This document shows positions 50,707-59,113 of a stretch of DNA of 64,000 nt, in pieces; within the stretch, counting starts at the first letter, position 1, and every line of letters begins with the position of its first letter. The stretch comes from Pseudomonas viridiflava (lineage in GTDB: Bacteria > Pseudomonadota > Gammaproteobacteria > Pseudomonadales > Pseudomonadaceae). Location of the stretch: the NCBI RefSeq assembly GCF_900582625.1, contig NZ_UTIQ01000001.1, forward strand, positions 992,001 through 1,056,000. Direction: 5' to 3'. The notes beneath the pieces were generated by a model, which worked only from the letters and a program-made list of their open reading frames with translations, was not told the DNA's origin and did no database searches. The position numbers and the translations under genes are program-made.

Positions 50707-51537
50707 TCAGAGGGCGTCCGCTTCGCCGGCGTAATGCGTCTGCGCCCACGCCAGGTAAGTTCGCAACAATCCACGCAGCACCACTTGCGCGTCCTCGGCC
50801 AGGTCCGGCCGGAAGGTGAACGGCGCTTGTTCATCCATATAAATGCATTGGCCAATCTCCAGCTGCACCGCCTGCACCCGTTCAGCCGGACGCCCGTAAT
50901 GGCGGGTAATGTGCCCGCCTTTGAAGCGACCATTGAGCACATGGCTGTAGCGCGGCGACCGCGCGCACACCTGCACCAATTGCTCCGCCAGCTCGGCGTC
51001 ACAACTGGCGCCGTCGTTGGTGCCCAGGTTGAAGTCGGGCAATTTGCCGTCGAACAGGCGCGGTACTCGCGAACAAATCGAGTGCGCGTCGAACAACAGC
51101 GCATAGCCGAACTGCGCTTTGAGCCGAGCCAATTCGTCATTCAGCGCGCGGTGATAGGGCGTCCAAATTTCCTGCAAATAGCGCTCACGTTCCAACGCCG
51201 ACGGTACGCCGCCTTCGATAAACAGCGGTGCGCCGTCGAATAAGGTGTCGGGGAACAGGCCAGTGGTTGCGCTGGCATACAACGGGCGGTCGTCGGCTGG
51301 CCGGTTCAGGTCCACCACATAGCGCGAATAGTTGGCGGCCAAGGTGCTGGCGCCCAGGTCGGCAGCGAACGCGTAGAGCGTCGGAATATGCCAGTCGGTG
51401 TCCGGCAAGCCTTGCGCCTGGGGCACCAAACCGGCCTGCACGGCGGGCGTCAGTTGCAGGCCGGCGTGGGGCATGCTGATCAGCAGCGGCACTGTGCCCT
51501 GGGTAAATTCGTAAGGGCGTTCGATCAAGTCAGACAT
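50707..51537 (-). CDS. hutG: N-formylglutamate deformylase
   Basis: Last step of the five-step histidine pathway: formylglutamate to glutamate and formate. The 276-residue zinc-dependent enzyme has [10 protein letters not shown] with the metal/oxyanion histidine, [10 protein letters not shown], and [11 protein letters not shown]. Presence of HutG implies the route through formiminoglutamate deiminase (HutF), which is not in the window. It overlaps the end of hutI by eight bases. Confidence 0.93.
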   Translation of the reverse strand: MSDLIERPYEFTQGTVPLLISMPHAGLQLTPAVQAGLVPQAQGLPDTDWHIPTLYAFAADLGASTLAANYSRYVVDLNRPADDRPLYASATTGLFPDTLFDGAPLFIEGGVPSALERERYLQEIWTPYHRALNDELARLKAQFGYALLFDAHSICSRVPRLFDGKLPDFNLGTNDGASCDAELAEQLVQVCARSPRYSHVLNGRFKGGHITRHYGRPAERVQAVQLEIGQCIYMDEQAPFTFRPDLAEDAQVVLRGLLRTYLAWAQTHYAGEADAL

Positions 51538-52738
51538 CACTCAGCTCCTGGCCATGGCGGATCACGCGCTTGCTCAAATCGCCGCCGAGCCAGTAGCTCA
51601 ACTCGGCCGGTTGGGCGATTTGCCAGGCGACGAAATCCGCCACCTTGCCTACTTCAAGACTGCCATGACTGGCGCCCAACCCCAGCGCTTTTGCCGCGTT
51701 GAGAGTGACGCCAGCCAAGGCTTCTTCTGGGGTGAGACGGAACAAGGTGCACGCCATATTCAGCATCAGCCGCAGTGACAACACCGGCGAGGTGCCAGGG
51801 TTGAGGTCGCTGGCGATGGCCATGGCCACGCCGTGTTCGCGCAACAGCGAAATGGGCGGCAATTGGGTTTCACGCAGGAAATAAAACGCGCCGGGCAGCA
51901 ACACTGCGACGGTGCCGGCGGCGGCCATGGCCTTGGCATCGTCGGCCGTCATGAATTCCAAATGATCCGCCGACAACGCCTGATACCGCGCCGCCAGGCT
52001 CGAGCCCGCCAGCGAAGAAAGTTGCTCGGCGTGCAGCTTCACCGGCAAGCCCAAGGCACGCGCCGTGATAAACACACGCTCCACCTGCGCCGGCGAGAAC
52101 GCCAAGTGCTCGCAGAAAGCGTCGACCGCATCGACCAGATTTTCCGCTGCCAGCGCGGGCAGCATTCGCGTGCAGACGTGGTCGATGTAGTCATCGCTGC
52201 GTCCGGCAAATTCCGGGGGCAAAGCGTGTGCCGCCAGGCAAGTGCTGCGCACCGTGACGGGCAAGGTGTCGCCCAGACGCCGGATGACCCGCAGCATCGT
52301 GCGTTCGTTGGCCAGATCCAGGCCGTAGCCAGACTTGATTTCGATGGTGGTCACGCCATCACGCAGCAGCGCGCGGACGCGTTGGGTGGCGCTGGTGAGT
52401 AATTCATCTTCACTGGCCGCCCGGGTGGCGCGCACAGTACTGGCAATGCCGCCGCCGGCTGCAGCGATTTCGGCATAGCTCACGCCTTGCAGGCGCTGCT
52501 CGAACTCGGCGCTGCGGTTACTGCCGAATACTGCGTGGGTGTGGCAATCAATCAGGCCGGGCGTAACCCAGGCGCCTTGCAAGTCATGGCGCTGGGCGTA
52601 GTCGGCGGAGGGCAACTCGGCGTAGGGGCCGATCCATTGGATCAGCCCATCGGCCGTGACGATGGCGGCGTTCTCGATGTTCGAATATGCGCCGCCGGCC
52701 AGGGTGGCGGCGTGGCAGTTGAACCAAAGGTGCTGCAT
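51530..52738 (-). CDS. hutI: Imidazolonepropionase
   Basis: Hydrolyses imidazolone-5-propionate to formiminoglutamate. The 402-residue amidohydrolase has the metal motif DCHTHAVFG (about 63-71), HAEQLSS (about 234) and the aspartate in [10 protein letters not shown] (about 310). It is second in hutUIG, separated from hutU by a 70-base gap containing a strong hairpin (52775-52798). Confidence 0.95.
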   Translation of the reverse strand: MQHLWFNCHAATLAGGAYSNIENAAIVTADGLIQWIGPYAELPSADYAQRHDLQGAWVTPGLIDCHTHAVFGSNRSAEFEQRLQGVSYAEIAAAGGGIASTVRATRAASEDELLTSATQRVRALLRDGVTTIEIKSGYGLDLANERTMLRVIRRLGDTLPVTVRSTCLAAHALPPEFAGRSDDYIDHVCTRMLPALAAENLVDAVDAFCEHLAFSPAQVERVFITARALGLPVKLHAEQLSSLAGSSLAARYQALSADHLEFMTADDAKAMAAAGTVAVLLPGAFYFLRETQLPPISLLREHGVAMAIASDLNPGTSPVLSLRLMLNMACTLFRLTPEEALAGVTLNAAKALGLGASHGSLEVGKVADFVAWQIAQPAELSYWLGGDLSKRVIRHGQELSDV

Positions 52739-52774
52739 GGAGCCTCCGAGCCAGTGAAGCGTTTACGTTCAGTT

Positions 52775-52798
52775 CCCTCTCCCGCCTGCGGGAGAGGG
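52775..52798. repeat. Palindromic repeat between hutU and hutI
   Basis: CCCTCTCCCGC pairs perfectly with GCGGGAGAGGG across CT. This is the dispersed CCCTCTCCC/GGGAGAGGG palindrome seen in many bacterial intergenic regions. It lies within the hut operon and could reduce downstream expression or protect hutU mRNA. Confidence 0.8.
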
Positions 52799-52808
52799 GA
52801 GCAAAGCA

Positions 52809-54482
52809 TCACCGCGTGATCATCGGCAGGTTCAAGCCCTGCTCCTCGGCGCAATCAATCGCGATTTGATACCCAGCATCGGCATGGCGCATCACGCCGG
52901 TCGCCGGGTCGTTGTGCAGTACACGGGCGATACGCGCTGCGGCTTCATCAGTGCCGTCGCAGACAATGACCATGCCCGAGTGCTGGGAAAAGCCCATGCC
53001 CACGCCGCCACCGTGGTGCAGCGATACCCAGGTGGCGCCGCTCGCCGTGTTGAGCAATGCGTTAAGCAGCGGCCAGTCGGACACTGCATCCGACCCATCG
53101 CGCATGGCTTCGGTTTCACGGTTCGGGCTGGCCACCGATCCGGAATCGAGGTGGTCGCGGCCGATGACGATAGGCGCCGACAGCTCGCCACTGCGCACCA
53201 TTTCGTTGAACGCCAGGCCCAGTTTGGCGCGCTGGCCCAAGCCAACCCAGCAGATGCGCGCCGGCAAACCCTGGAAGGCGATGCGCTCGCGGGCCATGTC
53301 GAGCCAGCGGTGCAGGTGCGCGTCGTCGGCGATCAATTCTTTGACCTTGGCGTCGGTTTTGTAAATGTCTTCAGCATTGCCCGACAGCGCTGCCCAGCGG
53401 AATGGACCCACGCCACGGCAGAACAGCGGACGGATATAGGCTGGCACGAAGCCGGGGAAATCGAAGGCGTTGGTCACGCCTTCGTCTTTGGCCATTTGGC
53501 GGATGTTGTTGCCGTAGTCGAAGGTCGGCACGCCCATTTTCTGGAACGCCAACATGGCTTCAACGTGCACGGCCATCGATTGCTTCGCCGCTTTCACCAC
53601 GTCGGCCGGCTGGGTTTGCGCTTTGGCGCGGTAGTCGTCCCAGGTCCAACCGCTGGGCAGGTAGCCGTTCAGTGGGTCGTGGGCACTGGTTTGGTCGGTG
53701 ACCATATCGGGGCGAACGCCACGGCGCACCAACTCCGGCAGAATGTCCGCGGCGTTGCCGCACAGGGCGATGGATACCGCTTTGCCTTCGCCGGTGTAAC
53801 GGGCGATGCGCGCCAGGGCATCGTCGAGGTCGGCGGCTTGTTCGTCGACGTAGCGGGTTTTCAGGCGGAAATCGATGCGGCTTTGCTGGCATTCAATGTT
53901 CAGCGAACAGGCGCCGGCCATGCCCGCGGCCAACGGTTGCGCGCCGCCCATGCCGCCCAAGCCGGCGGTGAGCACCCACTTGCCGGTGAGGTTGCCGTTG
54001 TAATGCTGGCGGCCCGCTTCGACGAAGGTTTCGTAGGTGCCTTGCACGATGCCCTGGCTGCCGATGTAGATCCAGCTGCCGGCGGTCATCTGGCCGTACA
54101 TGGCCAGGCCCTTGGCGTCCAGTTCGTTGAAATGTTCCCAGGTGGCCCAGTGCGGTACCAGGTTGGAGTTGGCGATGAGCACGCGCGGCGCGTTGCTGTG
54201 AGTTTTGAACACGCCGACCGGTTTGCCCGACTGCACCAGCAAGGTTTCGTCTTCTTCCAGGGCGATGAGCGCTTTAACGATGGCGTCGTAGCATTCCCAG
54301 TTTCGCGCGGCACGCCCGATGCCGCCGTACACCACCAGCTCGTTCGGGTTCTCGGCCACTTCCGGGTCGAGGTTGTTCATCAACATGCGCAGCGGCGCTT
54401 CGGTCATCCAGCTTTTGGCGCTGAGTTGTGTGCCACGGGCGGCGCGCACGACGGTGTCACGGTAACGACTAGATGTGCTCAT
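52809..54482 (-). CDS. hutU: Urocanate hydratase
   Basis: Converts urocanate to imidazolone propionate using a tightly bound NAD+. The 557-residue product starts [17 protein letters not shown] at 54482; an open frame reaching 54521 crosses the leader. The NAD-binding [18 protein letters not shown] (about 169-186) and the catalytic-cysteine segment [12 protein letters not shown] (about 400-411) are intact. The HutC-like operator lies about 50 bases upstream. It is the first gene of hutUIG. Confidence 0.96.
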   Translation of the reverse strand: MSTSSRYRDTVVRAARGTQLSAKSWMTEAPLRMLMNNLDPEVAENPNELVVYGGIGRAARNWECYDAIVKALIALEEDETLLVQSGKPVGVFKTHSNAPRVLIANSNLVPHWATWEHFNELDAKGLAMYGQMTAGSWIYIGSQGIVQGTYETFVEAGRQHYNGNLTGKWVLTAGLGGMGGAQPLAAGMAGACSLNIECQQSRIDFRLKTRYVDEQAADLDDALARIARYTGEGKAVSIALCGNAADILPELVRRGVRPDMVTDQTSAHDPLNGYLPSGWTWDDYRAKAQTQPADVVKAAKQSMAVHVEAMLAFQKMGVPTFDYGNNIRQMAKDEGVTNAFDFPGFVPAYIRPLFCRGVGPFRWAALSGNAEDIYKTDAKVKELIADDAHLHRWLDMARERIAFQGLPARICWVGLGQRAKLGLAFNEMVRSGELSAPIVIGRDHLDSGSVASPNRETEAMRDGSDAVSDWPLLNALLNTASGATWVSLHHGGGVGMGFSQHSGMVIVCDGTDEAAARIARVLHNDPATGVMRHADAGYQIAIDCAEEQGLNLPMITR

Positions 54483-54530
54483 GAAAGGCTCCCAGACGCC
54501 CGCAGGCGGAAGATAAGACAACTCGTACGA

Positions 54531-54546
54531 ACTTGTATGTACAAGT
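54531..54546. promoter_or_regulatory. HutC-type operator upstream of hutU
   Basis: ACTTGTATGTACAAGT is palindromic apart from its two central bases and contains CTTGTATGTACAAG, the sequence known for HutC binding in pseudomonads. A second small palindrome TCGTACGA (54523-54530) abuts it. HutC, the urocanate-responsive GntR repressor, is not encoded in the window. Confidence 0.8.
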
Positions 54547-54640
54547 AAAGCACGCAGTCAGCCGCGCTGAAAAGCCCAGGCCTGCAAAAACACTGAAAGG
54601 AAGGAAATCGCGCAGGGCGAGCGCCTGCGCGTTCGGGCCG

Positions 54641-55558
54641 TCAGGCGCTCTGGCGCAACGGTTTGCGCAGCCGCTGGCCCATCCACACACCGGCCAACGC
54701 CAGGCTACCGCCGACCAAATGGTGCCAGCCGAGCGTTTCGCCCAGCAGCCACATGGCGGCTACGGCGACGGTGATTGGCATCAAATTCATATACAGACTG
54801 GCCCGCGCCGGCCCCAGGGTTTGAATGCCCTTGATCCACAACCACGGCGCGCCGATGGATGCCAACGTGCCGGCATACAGCACCAGCGGCAGGTTCTCGC
54901 GGGTTAAGGGCGACGGCGTGCTGAGCAAAAACCAGGGCGTGAGAAACTCCAGCGCACAGGCGATTTGCACATACAGTTGCAGCCAGCGGCTGAGGTCGAA
55001 ATTCCAGCGCCGCAGCAACACGCCATACAAGGCGTTGGCCATCACCGCCACCAGCATCAGCGCATCGCCGTGGCTGAGCTGAAAATGCAGCAACGCTTGC
55101 GGCTGCCCGCCGCTGATCAACCACAGCACACCGGCAAACGACACCACGCCACCGGCCAGCGCGCCTTGGGTTAAACGCTCGTCGGTCAGCACGCTGGAAA
55201 ACAACGAGGACAACAGCGGCGACAAGGCGATCAAAATGCCCATGTTGGTCGCGCTGGTACTGGCCGCCGCGAAGTACGCCAGGCCCTGATACACCAGCAT
55301 GCCCAGCAAGCCGAGCACCCACAGTTTGGGCAACAAGCCGAGTAATTGGCGGCGCGCACGCCAGGCGCTCGGCAGCATAAACAGCGAGAGCAACAGGAAC
55401 GCCAATGCCCAGCGATAAAACGTGATCGAGGGGGGTGCAATCAGGCCGGACGACAACTTGGTCACCAACGTGTTGCCGCTCCAGATCATCACGGTGACCA
55501 GCGGAAACAGGTGGTGCCAGCCCTGCTCTTGAGCGTGTTCACGAGCGCGTTCAGTCAT
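54641..55558 (-). CDS. DMT-superfamily (EamA) transporter
   Basis: A 305-residue inner-membrane protein with ten hydrophobic segments in two EamA repeats (about 18-150 and 160-295). The ATG at 55558 (MTERAREH) has AAGGTG as ribosome site and begins two bases after the upstream gene stops. EamA proteins export amino acids or metabolites; the substrate is unknown. The open frame extends to 55900 only by reading the previous gene in another frame. It is the last gene of a two-transporter unit; hutU starts 158 bases further on. Confidence 0.9.
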   Translation of the reverse strand: MTERAREHAQEQGWHHLFPLVTVMIWSGNTLVTKLSSGLIAPPSITFYRWALAFLLLSLFMLPSAWRARRQLLGLLPKLWVLGLLGMLVYQGLAYFAAASTSATNMGILIALSPLLSSLFSSVLTDERLTQGALAGGVVSFAGVLWLISGGQPQALLHFQLSHGDALMLVAVMANALYGVLLRRWNFDLSRWLQLYVQIACALEFLTPWFLLSTPSPLTRENLPLVLYAGTLASIGAPWLWIKGIQTLGPARASLYMNLMPITVAVAAMWLLGETLGWHHLVGGSLALAGVWMGQRLRKPLRQSA

Positions 55559-55560
55559 GT

Positions 55561-56307
55561 TTACACCTTCGATAGCAGCAGCGCGCCGCAGATCACCAGA
55601 AACACACAGAACAGCGAACGCAGTACGCGCTCTGGCAGCGCATGGGCCAGCCGCACGCCCCAACTGATGCTGAGCAAGCCGCCGACTGCCAAGGGAATGC
55701 CCATCGCCCAATTCACATGGCCGTGCAGGGCGTAGGTCACCAGGGTGATGCCGGTGGAAGGCGCCGCCAATGCCAGCGCCAACCCCTGCGCCACTACTTG
55801 GGTGGCGCCGAACAGGCTGGTCAGCACCGGCGTAGCCACCACGCCGCCGCCGACACCGAACAACCCGCCGGTCATGCCCGACAACGCGCCCAACAGCCAC
55901 AGCCGGTTCTCATGGCGCAATTGCCGTTCGCCGCCAGGTTTTTGCCAAAACATCTGGCCGACGTTGAACAGCACCAGCAGCAACAGAAAGCCGACGAAGG
56001 CGATGCGCATTACCTGCGGGTCGAGACGTACGGCAAACAGCGACGTCAGCCAGGCGAGCAAAAAGCTCGGCACGATCAGCATCAGCGCGTTGCGCGGCAC
56101 GATGCGATTGCGTTGGTTATAGCGCCACAGCGCCAGCAGCACGTTGGGCAGCACCATCAACAACGCGGTGCCTTGGGCCAGTTGCTGATCGAGGTTGAAA
56201 AGCACGCCCAGAATGGGAATGGTCACCAGCCCGCCGCCGATGCCGAACAGACCGCCCATGGTGCCCATGGCCATACCGAGTAAAACAAAACTCACAACGT
56301 CCAACAC
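55561..56307 (-). CDS. TauE/SafE-family membrane transporter
   Basis: A protein of about 248 residues with eight hydrophobic segments and the two duplicated glycine motifs GGLFGIGGGLVTIPIL and GGLFGVGGGVVATPVL that define the TauE/SafE family (sulfite or sulfonate-related export). The start is GTG 56307 or TTG 56304, seven or ten bases after GAGGA; a reading from 56355 would add a short unlikely leader. It is followed at once by the EamA transporter. Confidence 0.87.
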   Translation of the reverse strand: MLDVVSFVLLGMAMGTMGGLFGIGGGLVTIPILGVLFNLDQQLAQGTALLMVLPNVLLALWRYNQRNRIVPRNALMLIVPSFLLAWLTSLFAVRLDPQVMRIAFVGFLLLLVLFNVGQMFWQKPGGERQLRHENRLWLLGALSGMTGGLFGVGGGVVATPVLTSLFGATQVVAQGLALALAAPSTGITLVTYALHGHVNWAMGIPLAVGGLLSISWGVRLAHALPERVLRSLFCVFLVICGALLLSKV

Positions 56308-56398
56308 CAGAGCATCCTCGCCAACAAAGCTCGGCAGTATAGCCGCGCCGCTCAAGCGCGCGGGTTACACATGGGGCCAAGAAAGCCGCTTGCGCCAC

Positions 56399-56740
56399 TT
56401 AGTCGTCGCGCGTCAGCACTTCCAGCAGTTCGATTTCAAAGCGCAGATTGGCATTCGCCGGCACCCGTGAGCCCATGCCACGCTCGGCATAGGCCAGGTG
56501 CGCCGGAACCCGCAACATCCGCTTGCCGCCAACGCGCATGCCCATTAAGCCTTGATCCCATCCTTTGATCACCCGGCCAGTACCGATCACGCACTGGAAA
56601 GGTTTGCCGCGTTCAAACGAAGAATCGAATTCGCTGCCGTCGTCGAGAAACCCGCGGTAATGCGTGGTGATCAACGCGCCCTTCACAGCCGCTTTGCCCT
56701 CGCCAAGGGTCAGGTCTTCTATCTGCAGTTCGTCGCTCAT
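56399..56740 (-). CDS. FKBP-type peptidyl-prolyl cis-trans isomerase
   Basis: A 113-residue single FKBP domain, cytoplasmic (no signal peptide). Conserved blocks are THYRGFLDDGSEFDSSFERG, VIGTGRVIKGWDQGL and the hairpin RVPAHLAYAERGMGSRVPAN before FEIELLEV (listed in outline). It catalyses proline isomerisation and may act as a folding helper. The ATG at 56740 is chosen because the 14 residues before it are not family-like. Confidence 0.93.
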   Translation of the reverse strand: MSDELQIEDLTLGEGKAAVKGALITTHYRGFLDDGSEFDSSFERGKPFQCVIGTGRVIKGWDQGLMGMRVGGKRMLRVPAHLAYAERGMGSRVPANANLRFEIELLEVLTRDD

Positions 56741-56784
56741 GATTTGCTCCAGGCCCAAAGAGGCGTGAAGTTTACTGCACAACG

Positions 56785-56813
56785 AAAAAGGCCCGACAGT
56801 CGCCTGCCGGGCC
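56785..56813 (-). terminator. Terminator of the small Cys-pair gene
   Basis: GGCCCGACA (56790-56798) pairs with TGCCGGGCC (56805-56813) with one internal mismatch, followed on the minus strand by five T (56789-56785). It is 20 bases past the stop of the 97-residue gene. Confidence 0.8.
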
Positions 56814-56833
56814 CCTCTTCCACCCGCTACTAC

Positions 56834-57127
56834 TTACACAAACGGCTGGCTGCCGAAACCACGGGGTAGTCGGTTGTGGCCCGGCAACGCGCCAATCTGC
56901 TCGCGCCATCCTGCGCGCCAGTCAAGAGAACTGTGGGTGGCCTTGGCTTTGCGTGCCGCACGACGCGCCGCATTGCGGGTGTCTTTGCGCGCGCTTTTGA
57001 ACGCCTCGGAGTTTCGACAGGTACGGCATTTCACCCGCGCCAATTCCGTGGTCGCAGCGAGTTGGCCGGTTTCCCGACCGCACGCCAAATGACCAGCGGT
57101 TTTGTAATGGATCACAGGAGTCGCCAT
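56834..57127 (-). CDS. Small basic protein with cysteine pairs, unknown function
   Basis: A 97-residue protein starting MATPVIHYKTAGHLACGR, with GGAG well placed. An N-terminal zinc-ribbon-like pattern has HLACGR (Cys16) and VKCRTCRNS (Cys34 and Cys37). A strongly basic helical middle (about 42-63, rich in Arg, Ala and Lys) and a C-terminal tail with Trp residues follow. It may bind nucleic acid, but this is inference from charge. I recognise no named family. Its own terminator lies downstream and another terminator separates it from the upstream peptide gene. Confidence 0.7.
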   Translation of the reverse strand: MATPVIHYKTAGHLACGRETGQLAATTELARVKCRTCRNSEAFKSARKDTRNAARRAARKAKATHSSLDWRAGWREQIGALPGHNRLPRGFGSQPFV

Positions 57128-57152
57128 GGGGTGTTTCTCCTTTTTAGCAAAA

Positions 57153-57171
57153 GGGGCGCAATAAGCGCCCC
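57153..57171 (-). terminator. Terminator after the 23-residue peptide gene
   Basis: GGGGCGC and GCGCCCC form a 7-bp perfect stem around AATAA; on the minus strand TTTT follows. It begins 12 bases after the peptide stop codon. Confidence 0.8.
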
Positions 57172-57182
57172 AGGGTTTTCTG

Positions 57183-57254
57183 CTATGTCAGCAGAGCAAT
57201 CAAAATGATGATTGGAATTGGGATGCCAAGGAACCAGAGCAGTAATGAGCGCAT
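57183..57254 (-). CDS. 23-residue hydrophobic membrane peptide
   Basis: The peptide begins MRSLLLWFLGIPIPII and ends LIALLT: one short hydrophobic helix with a Gly-Ile-Pro-Ile-Pro kink. AAAGGAG stands eight bases before the ATG, an excellent ribosome site, and a terminator follows the TAG, so it is very likely translated. It lies 37 bases downstream of the 296-residue membrane protein gene on the same strand. I have a general memory of similar tiny peptides in proteobacterial genomes but no function. It may be a regulator or subunit of a membrane protein, possibly its neighbour. Confidence 0.75.
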   Translation of the reverse strand: MRSLLLWFLGIPIPIIILIALLT

Positions 57255-57291
57255 ATGTTGTTCTCCTTTCGAAAACGTAGTGACCGGCTAA

Positions 57292-58182
57292 TTAACGGAG
57301 GGTAGTGGCGGTGCGACGGTCGTCGACAATCACCACCGCGTCACGGCTACGGCCACCGAAAATGGCAGCGAAGCTGGCCACGAAGGCACCGATCAACAGG
57401 GCAACGAACATCCACAGGGTGGCGTGGGTCGCGGCTTTCTTGGCCGCATCGGCCGCTACTTTCAGGTCTTGCACCGCTTGGTGCGCCTGGCCGTAAACAG
57501 CGTCTACGCGGGCTTGGGCATCGGCTTGGCTGAGGTCGGTGCGCTGGGCGACCAACTGCGCCAGGTACGCACGGTCGTCGGCGTTCAGCGCGCCGTCGTC
57601 AGAGGCCAGGTTGCGGGCGAAAATACGCGCGGCTACATCGTGGGCGGCGTCCTGAGTAACCGGCGCACCACGGCTGTCGCGGAACAGCACGTCAATGAAA
57701 TAGCTGTCGCTGTTATCAGCGTTGGCCATGTCTTGCGTGGCCGGGCTAGTGCTCAGCGTGGCGCCCACTTGCGCGGTGCCGCCGATCAACGTGCTGACCG
57801 AACCCACCACCAACGTCGCCGTCAGCAGGGTGGCCACCGACCAGGCCAGGAAGCCGTGAGCGGTGTCGCGGAAATACACTTCGTCGTCGTGCAGCGTCGC
57901 CCAGCGTTTACGCAAACGGCCCGCCAGGTAACCACCCATAGCGGCCGCCACTAACTGGGTGAACGCCAGCCAGATAATCGCCGAAATGCCCAACCCTTCT
58001 GCACTGATGCCCTTGTCGGCCCACGGCGAAATAGCCGAAAAGCCAAGGCCGGAGCCCAGCAACAGCAGGATCAGCGACAGTGCTGCAGCCGCAACAGCGC
58101 CTGCAAATACTGCCGCCCACGAAACGCCAGAGGCGGTTGAAGATTCATCCAAGGCAGCAACATAAGCATCTGAATTCAACAT
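57292..58182 (-). CDS. Membrane protein of unknown function with extracytoplasmic domain
   Basis: A 296-residue protein starting MLNSDAYVAALDESS at 58182 with GAGGA eight bases upstream. Four predicted transmembrane helices lie at about 24-46, 61-83, 107-128 and 260-280. Between the third and fourth lies a soluble region (about 130-255) rich in Ala, Asp and Gln and predicted helical, probably periplasmic. I recognise no enzymatic motif. It is followed by the tiny peptide gene, and the two appear to form one transcription unit ending at 57153. Confidence 0.8.
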   Translation of the reverse strand: MLNSDAYVAALDESSTASGVSWAAVFAGAVAAAALSLILLLLGSGLGFSAISPWADKGISAEGLGISAIIWLAFTQLVAAAMGGYLAGRLRKRWATLHDDEVYFRDTAHGFLAWSVATLLTATLVVGSVSTLIGGTAQVGATLSTSPATQDMANADNSDSYFIDVLFRDSRGAPVTQDAAHDVAARIFARNLASDDGALNADDRAYLAQLVAQRTDLSQADAQARVDAVYGQAHQAVQDLKVAADAAKKAATHATLWMFVALLIGAFVASFAAIFGGRSRDAVVIVDDRRTATTLR

Positions 58183-58298
58183 TATTTTTTTCCTCACGCA
58201 TTGCGCTTTATGGCCCCGCGATTCCTACGTGGGGCCTATAAAACTTGAGTGTGAGGTCTGGCAAATGGTTCAGGCTTTTATCGAAACGGCGCCGCCGC

Positions 58299-59012
58299 TT
58301 AACCGCGCGCCCAGCCTAGGCTGGCGAATAGCGCCGGTACCTGATCGAGGGTGGAAACCGTCGCGTCGGGCCCATAGTCAGGCAGCAACTGGCGGCCGGT
58401 GCCGCGGTCAACCCACACGCAACGAAAGCCCATGTCACGCGCGGCGGCGTGATCCAGGTGCGGGCTGGCGCAGATGTGCACCACCTCGTCGCGGCCCACC
58501 CCCAGCTGCTCATGGGCGAACTCAAACAGGCGCGGCGCCGGTTTGTAAGCGCCGGCTTGCTGGGCGGTGATGACGCGGTCGATATGGCCGCCGAGCTGGG
58601 CGACATTGCCGGCGATGATGTCGTCATCCGTATTGGAAACAATGCACAGCTTGAAGCCCATCGCTTTCAACTGTGCGAGCGCAGCGGGCACTTCAGGAAA
58701 CGGCGGCATCGCGCTGATGCTGTCGGCCAGCAACTCGCCATCGGCCGGGCTGGACGGCAGCCCGAGTTGCCCCATGGCCAGGCGCAGTCCTTCGCGGGTC
58801 ACATGTCGAAACGAGCGGTGCGGCGGCGTTTGCTCCAGCGTGTGCTCGTGCCGGTCATACACCTCGATAAACCGCGCTGGCTCCACGGCATGACCGGGGC
58901 GCTGGCTGAGCATTTTACCGACGGCGGCTAGAAGCCCTTCGTCCCACTGAATCAGCGTGCCGTAGCAATCAAAGGTCAGCCACAACGGCTGAGGGGTGTA
59001 CTCAAGGGACAT
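58299..59012 (-). CDS. HAD-family hydrolase, haloacid-dehalogenase type II-like
   Basis: A 237-residue hydrolase. The nucleophile motif is LTFDCYGTLIQWD (Asp14), where the second position is Tyr rather than Asp as in L-2-haloacid dehalogenases and unlike phosphatases. Motif II is CIVSNTDDD (about 127-135), the lysine is in GAYKPAPRLFE, and motif III is VVHICASPHLDHAAARDMG. It may act on haloacids or a related small substrate; no dehalogenation gene is nearby. It is divergent from a LysR regulator. Confidence 0.88.
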   Translation of the reverse strand: MSLEYTPQPLWLTFDCYGTLIQWDEGLLAAVGKMLSQRPGHAVEPARFIEVYDRHEHTLEQTPPHRSFRHVTREGLRLAMGQLGLPSSPADGELLADSISAMPPFPEVPAALAQLKAMGFKLCIVSNTDDDIIAGNVAQLGGHIDRVITAQQAGAYKPAPRLFEFAHEQLGVGRDEVVHICASPHLDHAAARDMGFRCVWVDRGTGRQLLPDYGPDATVSTLDQVPALFASLGWARG

Positions 59013-59065
59013 GGGCCCGCTCCTGAAAGAGATGAGCGGCCAGCATAGAAGCGCTGTTACATAGT

Positions 59066-59081
59066 GTTAAATTAAATTAAC
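59066..59081. promoter_or_regulatory. Candidate LysR-type operator
   Basis: GTTAAATTAAATTAAC is a GTTAA-N6-TTAAC palindrome in the 101-base divergent region between the HAD and LysR genes. It is AT-rich against a GC-rich background. LysR proteins commonly bind such T-N11-A-like palindromes near their own promoter. Confidence 0.5.
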
Positions 59082-59113
59082 CTCTTCACCTCAGTGGACT
59101 ATCAACTAAGCAG

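Noticed and set aside
55559..55900. N-terminal extension of the EamA transporter
   Set aside because: It overlaps the TauE/SafE gene in another frame; the ATG at 55558 has its own ribosome site and yields the full ten-helix protein.
58211..58236. Hairpin GGCCCCGCG/CGTGGGGCC upstream of the 296-residue membrane protein gene
   Set aside because: Neither strand has a T-run, and it could belong to the leader; not enough evidence for a riboswitch or terminator.
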